The position numbers were made by a program, and so were the translations under genes. Under the pieces are notes generated by a model, which was not told the origin of the DNA, made no database searches, and saw nothing but the letters and a program-made list of their open reading frames with translations. Below are positions 45,561-57,024 of a stretch of DNA of 57,151 nucleotides, in pieces. Source of the DNA: Chromera velia (Eukaryota; Sar; Chromeraceae); contig JAHBMJ010000277.1 of NCBI GenBank assembly GCA_018398765.1, forward strand, positions 36,974 to 94,124, in the 5' to 3' direction. Within the stretch, counting starts at the first letter, position 1. Each line of letters begins with the position of its first letter.

Positions 45561-48500
45561 TTCTGTGTTCGCGGACTTGTGTTTCTTGATTGCAAGACAG
45601 TCAGACAAAGCGACAGACTTCCGTTTTTGCGGACTTCCTCTCCCACCCTTTCTCCTTTGTCTCTGTTGTGAGACTAGTCACCTTGTGGATGGGCGTGATG
45701 ATGAAGTGAAGTGACACAGACAGACAGACAGAGGGGCTGACTGACTGCATGAGGGAGGGAGGGAGGCACTCATCTGCTCTTCCGTTGGTCGGGCGGGGCA
45801 TCGATCGCTCGGAGCTGGAACGTGCGTGCGTCAGCCTGCTTCGCGGATACAGACAGACAGACAGACACACGTTGTTGATTCATTCGTGCTTGGTTTCTTG
45901 ATTCCTTTCTCCTCCCTTCTCTGCATGCAGGTGGCTGCAGATGCAGAACACACAGGAGACCCAGAAGAATGAGCTGGCCGAGCTAGAGTCCGAGCTAAAG
46001 GTGAAGCAGAACGACCTGAAGGACCTGCAGGTGAGGAGGTGAGGGACGGAGGACAGGAAAGGAGGAGGGCGTAGAGGGAAAGAGAAGGGAAAACGTGAAG
46101 TTCGGGAGGGAGGAAATGAATGAAGAAAAATGAAATGATTGGCAGGACCAGCCCAGTTGCCAAAGCTGCTTGTCTGGATCTTTCTCTCTCCTCTTCCTGC
46201 GTCTGTACCCAATTTTCTCTTCTGTTTTTTCTCTGTTAGGTGCATGCGATCTTGTGGCTTTTCGTTTTGTGGGGAGTTTTAACCTTTTGTAGAAGTCATG
46301 CAGACCTTTCGCGAGCATGCGTGGGAGTTCGGATGTTCAGGAGAGTTTGTTTGGATCACTTTGCGCTTCAATATGGCTTCAGTCTTGTCCGTTTTCTTCT
46401 TTTTTCCGCCCCGCTCTGTTGCTCTTTGTGTCTGGTGTTCTTCTTGTCCTCTCCTTTTTTTTCTTCTTTGACAGCGTTTGTTTGGAGAGACGGAGGAGAC
46501 GCTACAGGAGGTGCGAAGTGCCCATGAGAAGACGCAGGCGCAACTGGAACAGACCTCGGAGCAACTGGAGACGACCAAGGGGGCGCTCAAGGACACCCGC
46601 GTGGCCCTAGAGGAGGAATCGTTCGTAGTTGCGGAGAAGGAGAAGAGCGAGGCGCGACTGGTCGAAAAGGGGGAGGCACTGCGACAACGCCTCAAGTTCG
46701 TTTTCATGTTTTTGCCTGATGGAAGAACTTTGCGTTTCCGTTGGCCTTCAGTGCATTTCGTCTGTCAAGCGTTGAGAAAGAAAACACGCCAGGCTTTGAT
46801 TGTGGTGGAGATGGGGAGCAGCCCGGCTCACAAGAATATCAATCAGGCTTCTTTCTGATCATTCCTGCCAGTACGTGCTATTTATTCGATTGCTTTGTTT
46901 TCAATTTTATTTAGTCAGTCTTCTGCTGCTGGTCGCAGGCACGCGATGCAGGACATGAGAGGGCTCCGCATGCATTCATTTTCTGTATGAAAAGAAATCT
47001 GTATGAAAATGAACGGTTGCAGGCACGCGATGCAGGACATGAGAGGACTCCACGAGAAAATCAGCAGACAGAGCGACACGGCCCAGAGGAACTCTTCTCG
47101 AGAAGAGCAAATGAAGACAGAGTTGCAGGTTCGTCTGACGGGCAGGACGTGTGTTGTTTGAAGATAGCCTAGACATGTGTTGTTTGAAGTTCTCTCGCTT
47201 CGATGTTCCTGAAATGAAGACAGAGCTGCAGGTTCGTCAGTCGGGCTGGACAGAGCTACAACTCGCTCCCTTTTCTGGAGTGATAGGGTCTGCCTGGGCA
47301 CATGTCAAAGAGGGGACTGCAGTAGAGAGAGTTAGTTGCTCTTTGAAGGGAAGAAGGGCGGTGGAAGAGTGAGGCGCTTGTAGATTCTCCAGCTTGGCTG
47401 GTGAGTCATCATCCGTCTGAGTTGCATGCATTTATCTTCCCCTGTTCCTTTCCTCCTTTCTTTCTTCTCTGTCGCTGCCCTCTCCCTGTCGTCTGCAGTC
47501 CCGTCTGCACGAGTCTGCCTTGGAGGCGAGCCGCGTCTCTCTGTGTGTGGGGGAGAGCCTGGAGGCAGTGGCGGGGGCCGTGGAGGAAGACGGGAAGAGG
47601 TCTGCCTTGGATTTATTTACATACAGAAGAAAGAAAATAAATATTAATGAATAAAATCTCTGTATGTATTCGGAGGCAGTGGCGGGATCCATGGAGGAAG
47701 ACGGGAAGAGGTCGGCAGGTGATGCATGGCCGGGTGTGTGCATGAGGATTAGGGCGTGAGTGATGGATGTCTGTCGAGTGCTGGGGTGGGGTGGGGTAGG
47801 AGGCTGGATTCGCTAGTAGTCGGAGAGCCAGTGAGTGAGTGGGTGGGTGGTTGCGTATCTATCTGCTGGCGCTGAAGAGACCGAAAGGTGGTGGGGGGTT
47901 TGCCTTCCTGCCTGCTTGTTTGTTCGATGCGTTCGTTGATTGGCTCGCGTTGGCTTCTTATTCTATCCTGACGGTCTGTCTCTCACTCTCTCCCTCTTTC
48001 CCTCTGACTGCATGCAGAGACTGCGAGTTGAAGGCCTCCATGGAGAAATGCCTCGTCGAGGCAAAGAAGAACTCCGAGGCTCGGCAGGTCGCAGCTCTGC
48101 AGGAGGAAAGTGAGAGTTGCGGCAGGCAGCGAGCGTTGATTGCAGGGCTGAGGAGGGGGTGCGTGGAGGGCACGAGTGCCGTGTGCTCTGCAGTGAAGGA
48201 GGCCGAACGGCTGGTCGAGGAGGAGTGCAAAAGGGGACGCGCACAAATCCAAAAATTCGACTCCCAACTGGGGGACATGCTCAAGAGCGCTGCGGGTGGG
48301 TGCATGACTAGTGACCGGGTGAGTGAGAATGGAAGCAAAACGTGATTTTTGAGTTTTTTTGCTTTGGAACCGAACTCTCCCGAGCTTTTTCTGCCATCTG
48401 TTCCTTTTGTTGAAATGACTCTCTCTTTGCATTCCTCTACATTGATTGATCGACTTGAAAAGTTGCCGTCAGAGCTCTGTGTCCATTCTTTTTTTTTCGA

Positions 48501-50552
48501 TGGCCTCACTGTGCCGAAAAGACATGCAGATCGACAGACTGGGAATGTGCACGTGTGTGCAGAGTTCGCCACTTCCCAACGAGAGCAAGGAGAAGAGCTG
48601 AATTTGCGGCAACTAGGGGAGGCACGGTCATTTGGTGTGAGTGCGAGCGAGGTTCTCCAGAAAGAGAAAGAGAGACTGGAGGACTTGAAGGTAAGTAAGT
48701 AGTCAGGCAGGCAGAATCGTGCATTGGGTTCTCTCCTTCAATCAAAGCTTGCAGCTTATTCTCGTCCTTTCACAAAAAAGGGAAAGGGAAAGAGACAGAT
48801 GAGAGACGCACAGACGGGCTCCTTTCTCGCCTCTCTCTCTCTCGCCCCGGCTTTCTTTCCGTCCTCTTCTCTCTTTTCCGTCCGGTGGTCCTCGTGTCCA
48901 CCCTCACTCACCTTCTTCCCTTCAAAGCCAAAGAAGTGGGTTGTCGTTCTTTCACTGAATATTCCTGGTGTTCCCTTGTTTGCCCGCGCACTCTCTCGCT
49001 TCAATCGTGATGATGACGGGTTGCAGCGAGGGAGCACTGCATGTGCGTGTCATTGCAATCCTTCGATCGAAGCAGTGAGAGGGGACTGTCTGATCCCCAC
49101 TTCCCCCCCTGCGTCTTCTCTCCTCTCCTCTTCTCTTCTCTTTTTTTTTGCAGAGAGAAATCCGGACGATGGAGGAGAGACGGGTGTCGAAAGCGCACTC
49201 TCTCTTCAGAAGTTTGAAGGAGACGGCGGAAGAACAGCAGAAGCAAATGCACAGCAAACTGGATAGACTTCTCGGGGCAGTGACAGAGGCAGTGACCGAA
49301 ATGAAACAACAGGTTGGGTGCATGGGTGCATGGGGGGGTTATTTATGTCAACAAAGTGTGCGTGCTCGTTTTCTCGACAGGAATTAAGTTATGAAAAGGA
49401 AGACACTCACTGACTTCTGTCATCGTTCCTCCACTGTTTGCGCTGTTCTCTGTTTCCTTTTGAAAGCCCTCGAGAGCGCCGTCCCATTTTCTCTTCCTTC
49501 CCCGCTTTTTGCTCTTGCGCTTTTTTCCCTCCTTGTTGGTTCGCACACACGCGGAGATGTATGCGTAAACAAAAGCAGCAAGTTATACAGAGTGTTGCTT
49601 CCTTCGGTGTGTGTCTTTGGTTTACAGGTCGAGAATGAGTCTGAGGAAAGCAGACGAGTCTTCTCTGAGGCCATGGAAACGTTCTCAGTGGAGGCCGCTG
49701 GGGAGTCGAGAGAGTTGACTGATAGGGTCAAGGCGAGGGAGGAAAAGGTAATATGAATATGTATATCCATGCTGGAATTCAGATTCTTCAACGAAGAAAG
49801 ACAGAAGGAAGAGGAAGAATTCAGGACGATCGATCTATCGGCATGCAGGCAGCTCTTCGACCGTAAGCAAGCAGCATCATAGAGGAGAACAAAATAAATG
49901 TGCTTAATTCTTCGAATAGTTGTGCGTTTGTCTGAAAGAGCCAGACAAGGGGGGGTCGTGCGTTGAAGCCGCTTTCCTCTCTACAATGTACCCACATGCC
50001 TCTGGTTGTCTGTCTGCCTGCGCCATTTCCATTCCTTCCTTCTCTCCCTTTCCGTCTTTTATGATTGTTCCTCCCCCCTTCTTTTCTTTCTCTTCTCTTG
50101 CCGGCAGCTTTCGGCCTTCGAGAACGACCTCTCGATGGCGGCATCTCAGTGGGCCCAGTCTGTCGAGACAGGCACAAACGTCCTGATGGAGACTGTCAGC
50201 GGGATGGGCGCACGGCTAAATGACATCGACAGGGTCCGTCGGTCTGCCTGTCTGTCTGTCTGTCTGTCGGTGCGTGTAGTGTTTCCGTCTCTCTGGCTGT
50301 GTCTCTTTCTCCTTTGTCTTCGCTTTTGTTGGGGAGGACGGGGGGCAGGGGTATTCAGAGGCAGGGCAGACGAGCGAGTGATCGTGAAACAGAAGAAAGG
50401 ACTCATCTGCCTGCCGCTACACTCCTCCCTCACCTTTGGTGGCCTCCTTCCTTCCTTCCTCCCTCCCTTCCCTCCTTCCTTCCTTCCTTCCTTCCATTCT
50501 GACAACGCAATCCAATCAGGCAGACGATGCCAGATCAGATCAGAGACCCAGT

Positions 50553-50617
<65 letters not shown>

Positions 50618-50957
50618 TGTGTGTGTGTGTGTGTGTGTGTGCGTGCGTGCGCGCGCGCGCGCGCGCGTGTGTGTGTGTTGTGTGTGTGTGTATGTGGGTG
50701 TGGGTGGGTGGGTGGGTGAGAGAGGGAGAGAGCACCGTCCTCTCTTTTGTCAGGATACAAACAAATGTGGCCCTTTTTTTTACCTCTTAGTCAGCCAGTC
50801 TCCCTCCTCCTTCCGTTCATCAGACTTGGAACCCGAATGGAAATCGAGGGCTGTCGGATTTCTTTGTTTGTGCGGAATGTTTCCACAAGTCGAGAGAGAA
50901 ACCTCATGGAAGAATTCAGGGCAGGCAAGCAATGAGTGTCTCTGTGAGTATCTCTCC

Positions 50958-51034
<77 letters not shown>

Positions 51035-53976
51035 TGCAGACCTTCGTGGAGGTGGTGGACTCGAATTATGGGCAGTTGTGCAGAACAGAGACGTGCACCC
51101 AGGAGGGGGCCAACAAGGTGGCAGACAGAGCTCGGCAAATTGAGAAGACCCACATGGTTCGTTCGTTGGTTCGTTGGTTGTTGGGGTGCAGCAATGCATG
51201 GGGGTCTGTCGTGTCCGTTTTCTGTTGGTTGTCTTTTTTGGTGCTCCCTCCGATCGGGAGGGATTTGTCGAGAAGCAGATTTCTCTTTCCTTTCTCTCTC
51301 CCAGTCGACTCCCTTGAGTACTTCTGCGTGAACGGACTGCGCGTCGTCAGCTTGCAGGCAGACCTTCTTAATTTCCCTTACCCACGAGTTCTTTCTGTCC
51401 GTCTGTCCCAAAGTCATTTCTCCTCGCTTCCCCTGTTCCTCCCCATCCTTCCTTGATTTTTTCTTCTCTTCTCTCCTCCTCTCTTCCTTTCTGCAGGCCG
51501 CTCTTCAGGCGGTCGAGGAGGGCATCAAGAAGGGAGAGGAGAAGTCGGGGGAGACAGTCAGGAAACTCATCGCTGCAGGCACAAAAGAACTGGGGGAGCA
51601 AAACAAGACAGTCAGCCAGCAAGTGAGGCATGCAGACAGAGAGGGAGGAGGTAAGTGGAACAGTGCAATCGAGAAAAAAAAAGGGGGGGGGGGAAGGAAG
51701 CTGTGCCGTACGTTTCGTTTCGTTTCCTTTCCTTTTTTTGCTCTTTTCCTCTTCTCTACATGCAGGTAATCACAAAAGAAAGCGATTCCCGCCTGTATGC
51801 CTCTTCCCGCCTGCCATCTTGCTTCCTCCAAACGATCCTGCAGGTGTCTGTTTACCTGGCGAAGAGGAAAGAAGAGTCCATTCCCGGGTTGAGGAAACAG
51901 CTTGAGGAGTGCGGTGAAGTTCTTTCCAAGGGTCTGGAGGAGCACGCAGACAGGCTGAGGGAGACAGAGGAGAGACTCAACTGGTTCTGTGACCGTTCAG
52001 AAAAGGTCAGGTCTTTGTGAATGCGTGCGTTCGCCTGTCTCTCTCTTTCTCTGCTGTCTGCACGCATGTGTTTGTTCTTCAGTCAGCTTCCGTCGCTCTT
52101 TCCGCTTCCTTCTACGCTTGGGCGGGGAGGCATTTTTCGTCCATGCAGGCAAGACGATGCCTCGTTTGGTTCTCTGGAAGGGATGGATGGAAGAAATTCT
52201 TGTACCTTTTCCTTGTCACTTATTTAGTGGAGTGATCTTTGGGCACAATTAAGACCTTTCAGAGCCCCCCCCCCCCCCCCCGCTCTGGTTCTTCCTCCAC
52301 CAGGGGGGGGCGTCGTTTCCCTGCGCTTCCATTTTTCGTCTTCCTTTCGATCTGCCCACCTTCTCATCTCTCTCTATCTGTCCATCTGCATGTCCATTTC
52401 CCCCCTTTCCTTTCCCCCTTTGCCTTCCCTTCACTTTCCACATGCACGTATGCAAACGAGCAGGTCATGCCGACAGGGCAGACACCTGCGAAGTGGGACG
52501 GCATCGCGACGCCCTCACCTGCGAAGGGGTCGGGGTCTCCGGACTTCCACAGGTGGGCGGGCAGCTGGGCAGGAAGTCTGGGTGGCAGTGAAACAAATGG
52601 AGGGAGAGGAGCTTGTATGTCTGTCTATCTGGTGTATCTGTCTGATGCATGCCGGGTTTGAGTAGTTTGTATATCGATGTGTTCCTGTCCGAGATTCCGG
52701 AAATAAGTGGTATGGTCAGCCTTCCTTTTTTCCTCCTTCTTCGCTTTTTTGTGCGTGTAGTTTTTTCAGCATCGTTGCTCCCTCCCTCCCTCTCTTTCTC
52801 TCTCTCCCTTTCTGCGTGTTCTTTCTTTTCTTTTCTTTTGTGTTCAGGCGGCGTTGCCGTGACGCTGTGGCGCGTCGACTTCGTTTCGACGCTTCGGGTT
52901 CTCCCCTTCCTCTTTCCTCGATTGAAGAGGGGACGGAGGGGGGAGACGGGGGGCAAGCACAAGCCCTGCAGGGGGGCCGAGGGAGACCCCGGACACCCCG
53001 GGGGGCGGACACGACGACAGGAGGAAGCGGAACGGGAACAGGCGGTGCAGCTGCGAGGCTTGCCAGTCGTTCGCCTTGCCCCTGTCCTGTGAAGGGCGAA
53101 AAAAGGTCAAACAGCAGTGACAAAGGGGGGCCGTTGCTAGCGTCAGATGGTGACGGGGAGGGAAAGGGCGGAGGCAGATGCGCCTCTCGAGATGGTCTCA
53201 CCGAAGCCGCAACCTTCCACGCAGGGCAGACAGTCCAACAACCCGCAGAAGAGACGGACGCCACCCCCCCCTCGTGGCGCCCCCTCCCGCTCCCTGCCCA
53301 GATGCGAGGAGGAAAAAAGAAAGCCGCACCGGCCCCCCGCACCTCAGCAGAGAAAGACTCAAAGGACACGAAGACAACCAAAGGGCGCAACCCTCCTCCC
53401 CCCCTGCCTGGCGGGAGAGTCCGACCGAAAGACGCAGCCCCTGCAGGTGCTGTGCGTCGTTTCGTTACAGAGAATGCCGCGACTCGTGGCGGTCCGGCGG
53501 CTGCCCGAATGAAGATCAAGGGGACGACGTCGGAAAAGGAGAAAGAGAAAGAGACCACCGAAGCTCCCGATGAGAACACGAATGTCGGTGCTGCAAACCC
53601 AACCCCAACAGCAGCAGCAGGAGGCGGAGGCAAGCACAAGATGATTGTGAGATCCCAGACGGGAACTGCGGCTCCCTCCTCGTCAGTCTCCCCCCTCACG
53701 ATTGCCCCCACGCCTAAGCCGACCATGCTGAAGACCCCCTCCCCCTCCCCGCAAATCCTTCGAAACAAACTAGAGAAAGATCAACTTGACAAAAAGGTGC
53801 GCGATGCGAGCGACAGCAGCGAGTGCCAGACTACACAGTCCCCTCCCCCGACTGAGAAGACGGCAGGAGACGATGAAGAAGAAGAAAGAGCAACTGGCAG
53901 GACTGGAGAGGAAGACGAAAAGCCGGCCTCCCCTTTCCCTGCTGCTGTTCTTTCCGACGCAACGAATGTCCAGTAA
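41647..53976 (+). CDS. Kinesin-5 (BimC/Eg5 type) mitotic motor
   Basis: 21 exons: 41647-41931, 42393-42632, 42920-43156, 43556-43753, 44159-44246, 44722-44786, 45370-45467, 45931-46030, 46475-46695, 47023-47128, 47499-47599, 48018-48295, 48563-48690, 49154-49312, 49628-49747, 50108-50233, 51040-51156, 51497-51622, 51844-52005, 52464-52552, 52848-53976. All junctions keep phase and give 1390 residues. The tetrameric plus-end motor slides spindle microtubules apart. Motor landmarks: [17 protein letters not shown]-loop GQTGTGKT, switch I NKCSSRSH, switch II DLAGSE, then LTRLLK and [10 protein letters not shown] leading to the neck. A coiled-coil stalk of about 600 residues follows. Exon 20 has a BimC-box-like [10 protein letters not shown] with a Thr-Pro CDK site. 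The last exon adds about 376 residues of basic Gly/Pro/Ala-rich tail, longer than usual. A 27 bp micro-exon near 50521 and a start at 51766 for exon 19 are in-phase alternatives. Confidence 0.92.
42809..42967. repeat. Duplicated acceptor-site segment around a 55 bp spacer (kinesin exon 3)
   Basis: 52 bp (GCAG plus the first 48 bases of exon 3) occur at 42809-42860 and 42916-42967 with three differences. The downstream copy is the functional one; reading from the upstream copy meets a stop in the spacer. The spacer 42861-42915 contains CATACATACATGCATACA and GAATTCTGTATGTAAATGAA. Confidence 0.85.
43150..43430. repeat. Minisatellite of 70-77 bp units, each with a donor-like GTGAGT
   Basis: Units in the intron after kinesin exon 3 carry GGTGAGTGCCTTGACGAGAG, ACAGAGACAGAGAGA and GACCAGAGGGGGGAGCGAAC. 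GGTGAGT occurs at 43155 (the true donor), 43224 and 43301; the last unit has ATATTAGT instead. Confidence 0.8.
46931..47051. repeat. Duplicated acceptor-site segment around a 47 bp spacer (kinesin exon 10)
   Basis: 37 bp covering the acceptor and the start of exon 10 (GCAGGCACGCGATGCAGGAC) occur at 46931-46967 and 47015-47051 with two differences. The spacer 46968-47014 contains TCTGTATGAAAA twice. Confidence 0.85.
47109..47249. repeat. Duplicated donor-site segment around a 65 bp spacer (kinesin exon 10)
   Basis: 38 bp ending exon 10 and crossing its donor (AAATGAAGACAGAGTTGCAG, then GTTCGTC) recur at 47212-47249 in the intron. The spacer itself contains a duplicated GTGTTGTTTGAAG. Confidence 0.8.
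47561..47716. repeat. Duplicated donor-site segment around a 66 bp spacer (kinesin exon 11)
   Basis: About 45 bp ending exon 11 and crossing its donor (GGAGGCAGTGGCGGG, then GTGGAGGAAGACGGGAAGAG) recur at 47672-47716. The AT-rich spacer 47606-47671 has a perfect 10 bp inverted repeat TACATACAGA / TCTGTATGTA. Confidence 0.85.
50552..50720. repeat. (GT)n, (GTGC)n and (GC)n microsatellite
   Basis: About 165 bp of GT, GTGCGTGC and GCGCGC, then GGGTGGGT, in the intron between kinesin exons 16 and 17. It starts 8 bp after a possible micro-exon. Confidence 0.9.
50965..51037. repeat. (TC)n and (TG)n tract at a 3' splice site
   Basis: CTCTCTC then TGTGTGTG runs directly into the acceptor TGCAG of kinesin exon 17, so the microsatellite supplies the polypyrimidine tract. 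Confidence 0.8.
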
Positions 53977-54826
53977 AGGAAGGAAGGGAGGGTGGGTGTG
54001 GAGTGAGAGACACCGAGGGCACAGAAAAGAAAAGATCGGGGGCGGAGAGAGGAGAAAAGAAGGAGAGGATGAGGGACGAGGCAAAAAAAGGGGAGGATGA
54101 GGAAAGGAATTGAGAGCATCCATGCACCGAAGAAAAGATCCATAGAGCTCCTGGATGCATGGGGGGGGGACCTCTTCTTTCTTTCTGTATGCATGAGTGC
54201 AAAAAGATCGAGTCACTGGCTGTGATTCCCTTCTCTTTCCTTTCCCCCTTCATTCCTTCCTTGTCTGCCCCTCTCCTTCGTTCTGTGCTGCTCACAACCG
54301 CAATCTCCGTTGCCCGATGGATCTCCTCTCCTCTCTTCTCCATCTTGTTCGTCTCTCTCTTCATTAAATTGCCATGCTCTTCACATGATAGTGCTGCCAG
54401 CACTCTCCGCTCTACTCTCCAGGTGCAAGGAGGGGGTGGGGGGAAGCCTGCCTCTGTGCCTCTCTCTTTGTGCCCCCCCCCCAATTTGGTTTCTTTCTTT
54501 CAAGTTTCGATTCTTCTTTTGCATCGGAGAGAACAAAGGTCACCTTCGCATGCTGTGGGCATGCAAGCAAAGGCCTTGAGTGAGGGCTCCTGTACAGATC
54601 TAATCTTTGTTCCTCCATAAAGTCGACCATCGTATCGGTCTCTCTAGCTCATGTCTGCATGCATGCATGCATCCTTAATTATTCGTGCCTGTACGTGCAC
54701 GCGCCTGCCTGCCTGCCTGCCTGCATGGCGGACTCGCTGTTTTGGTGTAAACCTACGGGGACTTTCTCGGAGCATGCTGCGTCCAAGTTGGCAAATTGTG
54801 CAAACTTTGGACACGGGTGGACAGAC

Positions 54827-54866
<40 letters not shown>

Positions 54867-55538
54867 CATGCACTCGATGATTCGGTTCGAATGCGAAGAC
54901 CCGGCTTCCGGCGGCTTTCCTCGCAAGAGTCGTAACGTATGTCAATACCGACAGGTTGCATGATCAACAAGTGGTGATCTGAAGCTTGTTGAATCATAAA
55001 TTGTTGCCGCTGCTTAATACATGACTTGCCACAAACTTGAAAGATGTGTTATATAATCAATGTTCCTAGTGCTGTTCAATGTTCATGCATGTTTAAATTT
55101 GATTGAATATTTTTTTTAATTTTGATTGAACGATTGATTAAGAGATTTGGCTAGAGATTTGGTCAATGATTTTATGATGGATTGACTAGTTTTGCACTCG
55201 ATTGTGCATTATTCTGCACTTATATGTAACTTTTTATACTTTGGTTTTTAGTTTAATTTTTTTTGTGTGTTAATTATAATCTGCTAGGTTAATCTGTCAT
55301 TAAAGTTTTTGTAGGCTTTGCTTTGCTGGTACATGTAGAGCCCATGCAGCACTAGACACAGTGTTTGCTATATAGCCATTTTTATAGCCAAAAAAACCCT
55401 CGAACAATGCGACGAACATAAAAGTGTTCAATGTCGTTAATTAAATTATGAGGGAAAAGTGAGGGTGGAGGGACTCAAACCCATGCAGGACCTCGCTGCA
55501 CCAATCTTTTGAACTTATGCAGGCCACTAGCTCTGGTA

Positions 55539-55802
55539 TAGAGTCGTTAAATGTCATTAATATCATGGTAGGAGGTTAAAATTTAGCTTAGCCTAGAGCT
55601 TAGCAAATTTTAAACTTTTTGTCTCACTCTAGGCCTCACTTTACTTCACGTCTACCTCAAAAGTTAAAGCGTAATATGAAAACAAATGAAAAAAAGGAAG
55701 TATCAACACTATACTAAAACCTAAATGTCATTGACACTGAGTGTCATTCCAAGCTCAAGTGTTGATACTGACATTTGTCGCCTATAACATTTAACAACTC
55801 TA
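55539..55802. mobile_element. hAT-like MITE, 264 bp
   Basis: Terminal inverted repeats TAGAGTCGTTAAATGT (55539-55554) and, on the other strand, TAGAGTTGTTAAATGT (55787-55802) differ at one base. The flanking 8 bp are CTCTGGTA (55531-55538) and TTCTGGTA (55803-55810), one mismatch. Ends of the form YARNG and an 8 bp duplication point to hAT. The ends resemble those of the element at 848-1358 (CAGAGTTGTTAAGTC), suggesting one family group. Confidence 0.65.
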
Positions 55803-56452
55803 TTCTGGTATGGCAATGATATTCAGAATGAGGTCTTAAACTAGATCCTGAATTAGTCAGAGTCTTTTGTCTAGTGACCCCTAGTCTTTTACAATTTTTG
55901 AATCACAAACTTCCAACTTCCAGTTTTTCATATAAAAAATACTATACGGACGATTAAATATATTTCCTTCTCATTCTCTACTACTTTGCACGATGATTCG
56001 AAAAAAATCTTTTCACGCAAATATGAGAGATCGAGGCTAAAACCATAGGGCTAAAGGAGAAATCAAGCACCAAAAGGCGGCGGACAAAGCGTAAATGGCC
56101 CTTTTCCTGTTCTGGCAGAACCATTGAACACCCCACGCCACGCCACACGTGCATCCTGGCTCCATCGTTTTGACCACTCATGATCACTCATGTCTGGACA
56201 TGCAACGTGCACCGAACGAAGACAGATGCACCCAAAAAATGCCCATGTAAGCGGCATTTCTTCCTCTCATTGCCCTTCCTTGAGTTCAGTGCAGCCTGCA
56301 CTAACACGCACCCGCCGGCCTGCCTGTAAGAAATCCTTTACTCATCATTATCATCCTCCCACCAACTTACTCACTCACTCACTCGTTCAGACATTGTAGT
56401 TCAGAGTAATCGACGGTAATCAATCGAAAAAAAAAATGCACGGAGCCTCGAT

Positions 56453-56700
56453 CCACCCACCCACCCATCCATCCATCCATCCATCCATGCATCCACCCAC
56501 CCACCCATCCATCCATCCGTATGGATCTGCATGGCGGCAATGGTCGTCTTGTCTCTCTACGCAATTCTTTCTTTCTTTCCTTCTTTCTTTCTTTCTTTTT
56601 TTTTCTTTCATTCCTTCTTCCTTTCTCCCTTCCTTCCTTCCTTCCTTCCTTCCTTCCTTTCGTTCGTTCGTTCGTTCGTTCTTTCTTTCTTTTTTTCTTT
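56453..56700. repeat. (CATC)n and (CTTT/CCTT/CGTT)n arrays
   Basis: CCATCCAT and CCACCCAC units at 56453-56520, then pyrimidine tetranucleotides with a CGTTCGTT block at about 56660-56680. Confidence 0.9.
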
Positions 56701-56901
56701 TTGGGAAGTCTCAGTAGACAAAAGCAACTCCGTGAAGATTCCCCCCCCACCCCCCGCCGCCCCCCCTTCAGTTTCTTTCTTTCCAGATTAACAGACGTGG
56801 ACAGAGATGGGGACAGGCACAGGGACAGACAGAGAAAGAGAAAGGGTATCTGAGAATGGTCTCGCTCTCTCGAAGCTGAGTCATCGAATATATGAGGTTC
56901 G

Positions 56902-57003
56902 TCAGATTTTGTGTTTTCTCTTCTGCAGCCACTCGGCCACCCATCCCTCTGTCAAGATACCCACGATCAAGCCGCCCATAAACGTCACCATCTTCGTCCG
57001 CTC
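56902..57003 (-). CDS. Last exon of an unidentified minus-strand gene
   Basis: After an acceptor GTGTGCAG (minus strand, ending 57004) an in-phase frame of 33 residues runs to TGA at 56904-56902. It has a hydrophobic segment [20 protein letters not shown] followed by a basic tail LQKRKHKI, as in a C-terminal membrane anchor with cytosolic Lys/Arg. The rest of the gene lies beyond the window. Too short to assign a family; the call rests on composition and the splice site. Confidence 0.35.
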   Translation of the reverse strand, partial: ERTKMVTFMGGLIVGILTEGWVAEWLQKRKHKI

Positions 57004-57024
57004 CTGCACACAATGAGAGATGCA

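Larger units (their letters stand above)
53977..56901. other. Intergenic region, AT-rich from 55.0 kb
   Basis: 3' flank of kinesin-5 and of the minus-strand gene at the window edge. It contains a (CA)n tract at 54825-54862, a (TGCA)n run at 54655-54671, a hAT-like MITE, a possible SINE-like segment, and CATC and CTTT arrays at 56453-56700. No gene recognised. Confidence 0.55.

Noticed and set aside
50521-50551. A definite micro-exon in kinesin-5
   Set aside because: A 27 bp in-phase exon is possible (acceptor GGCAG, donor GTACGT), but direct joining of exons 16 and 17 is equally in phase and simpler, so it is not included in the model.
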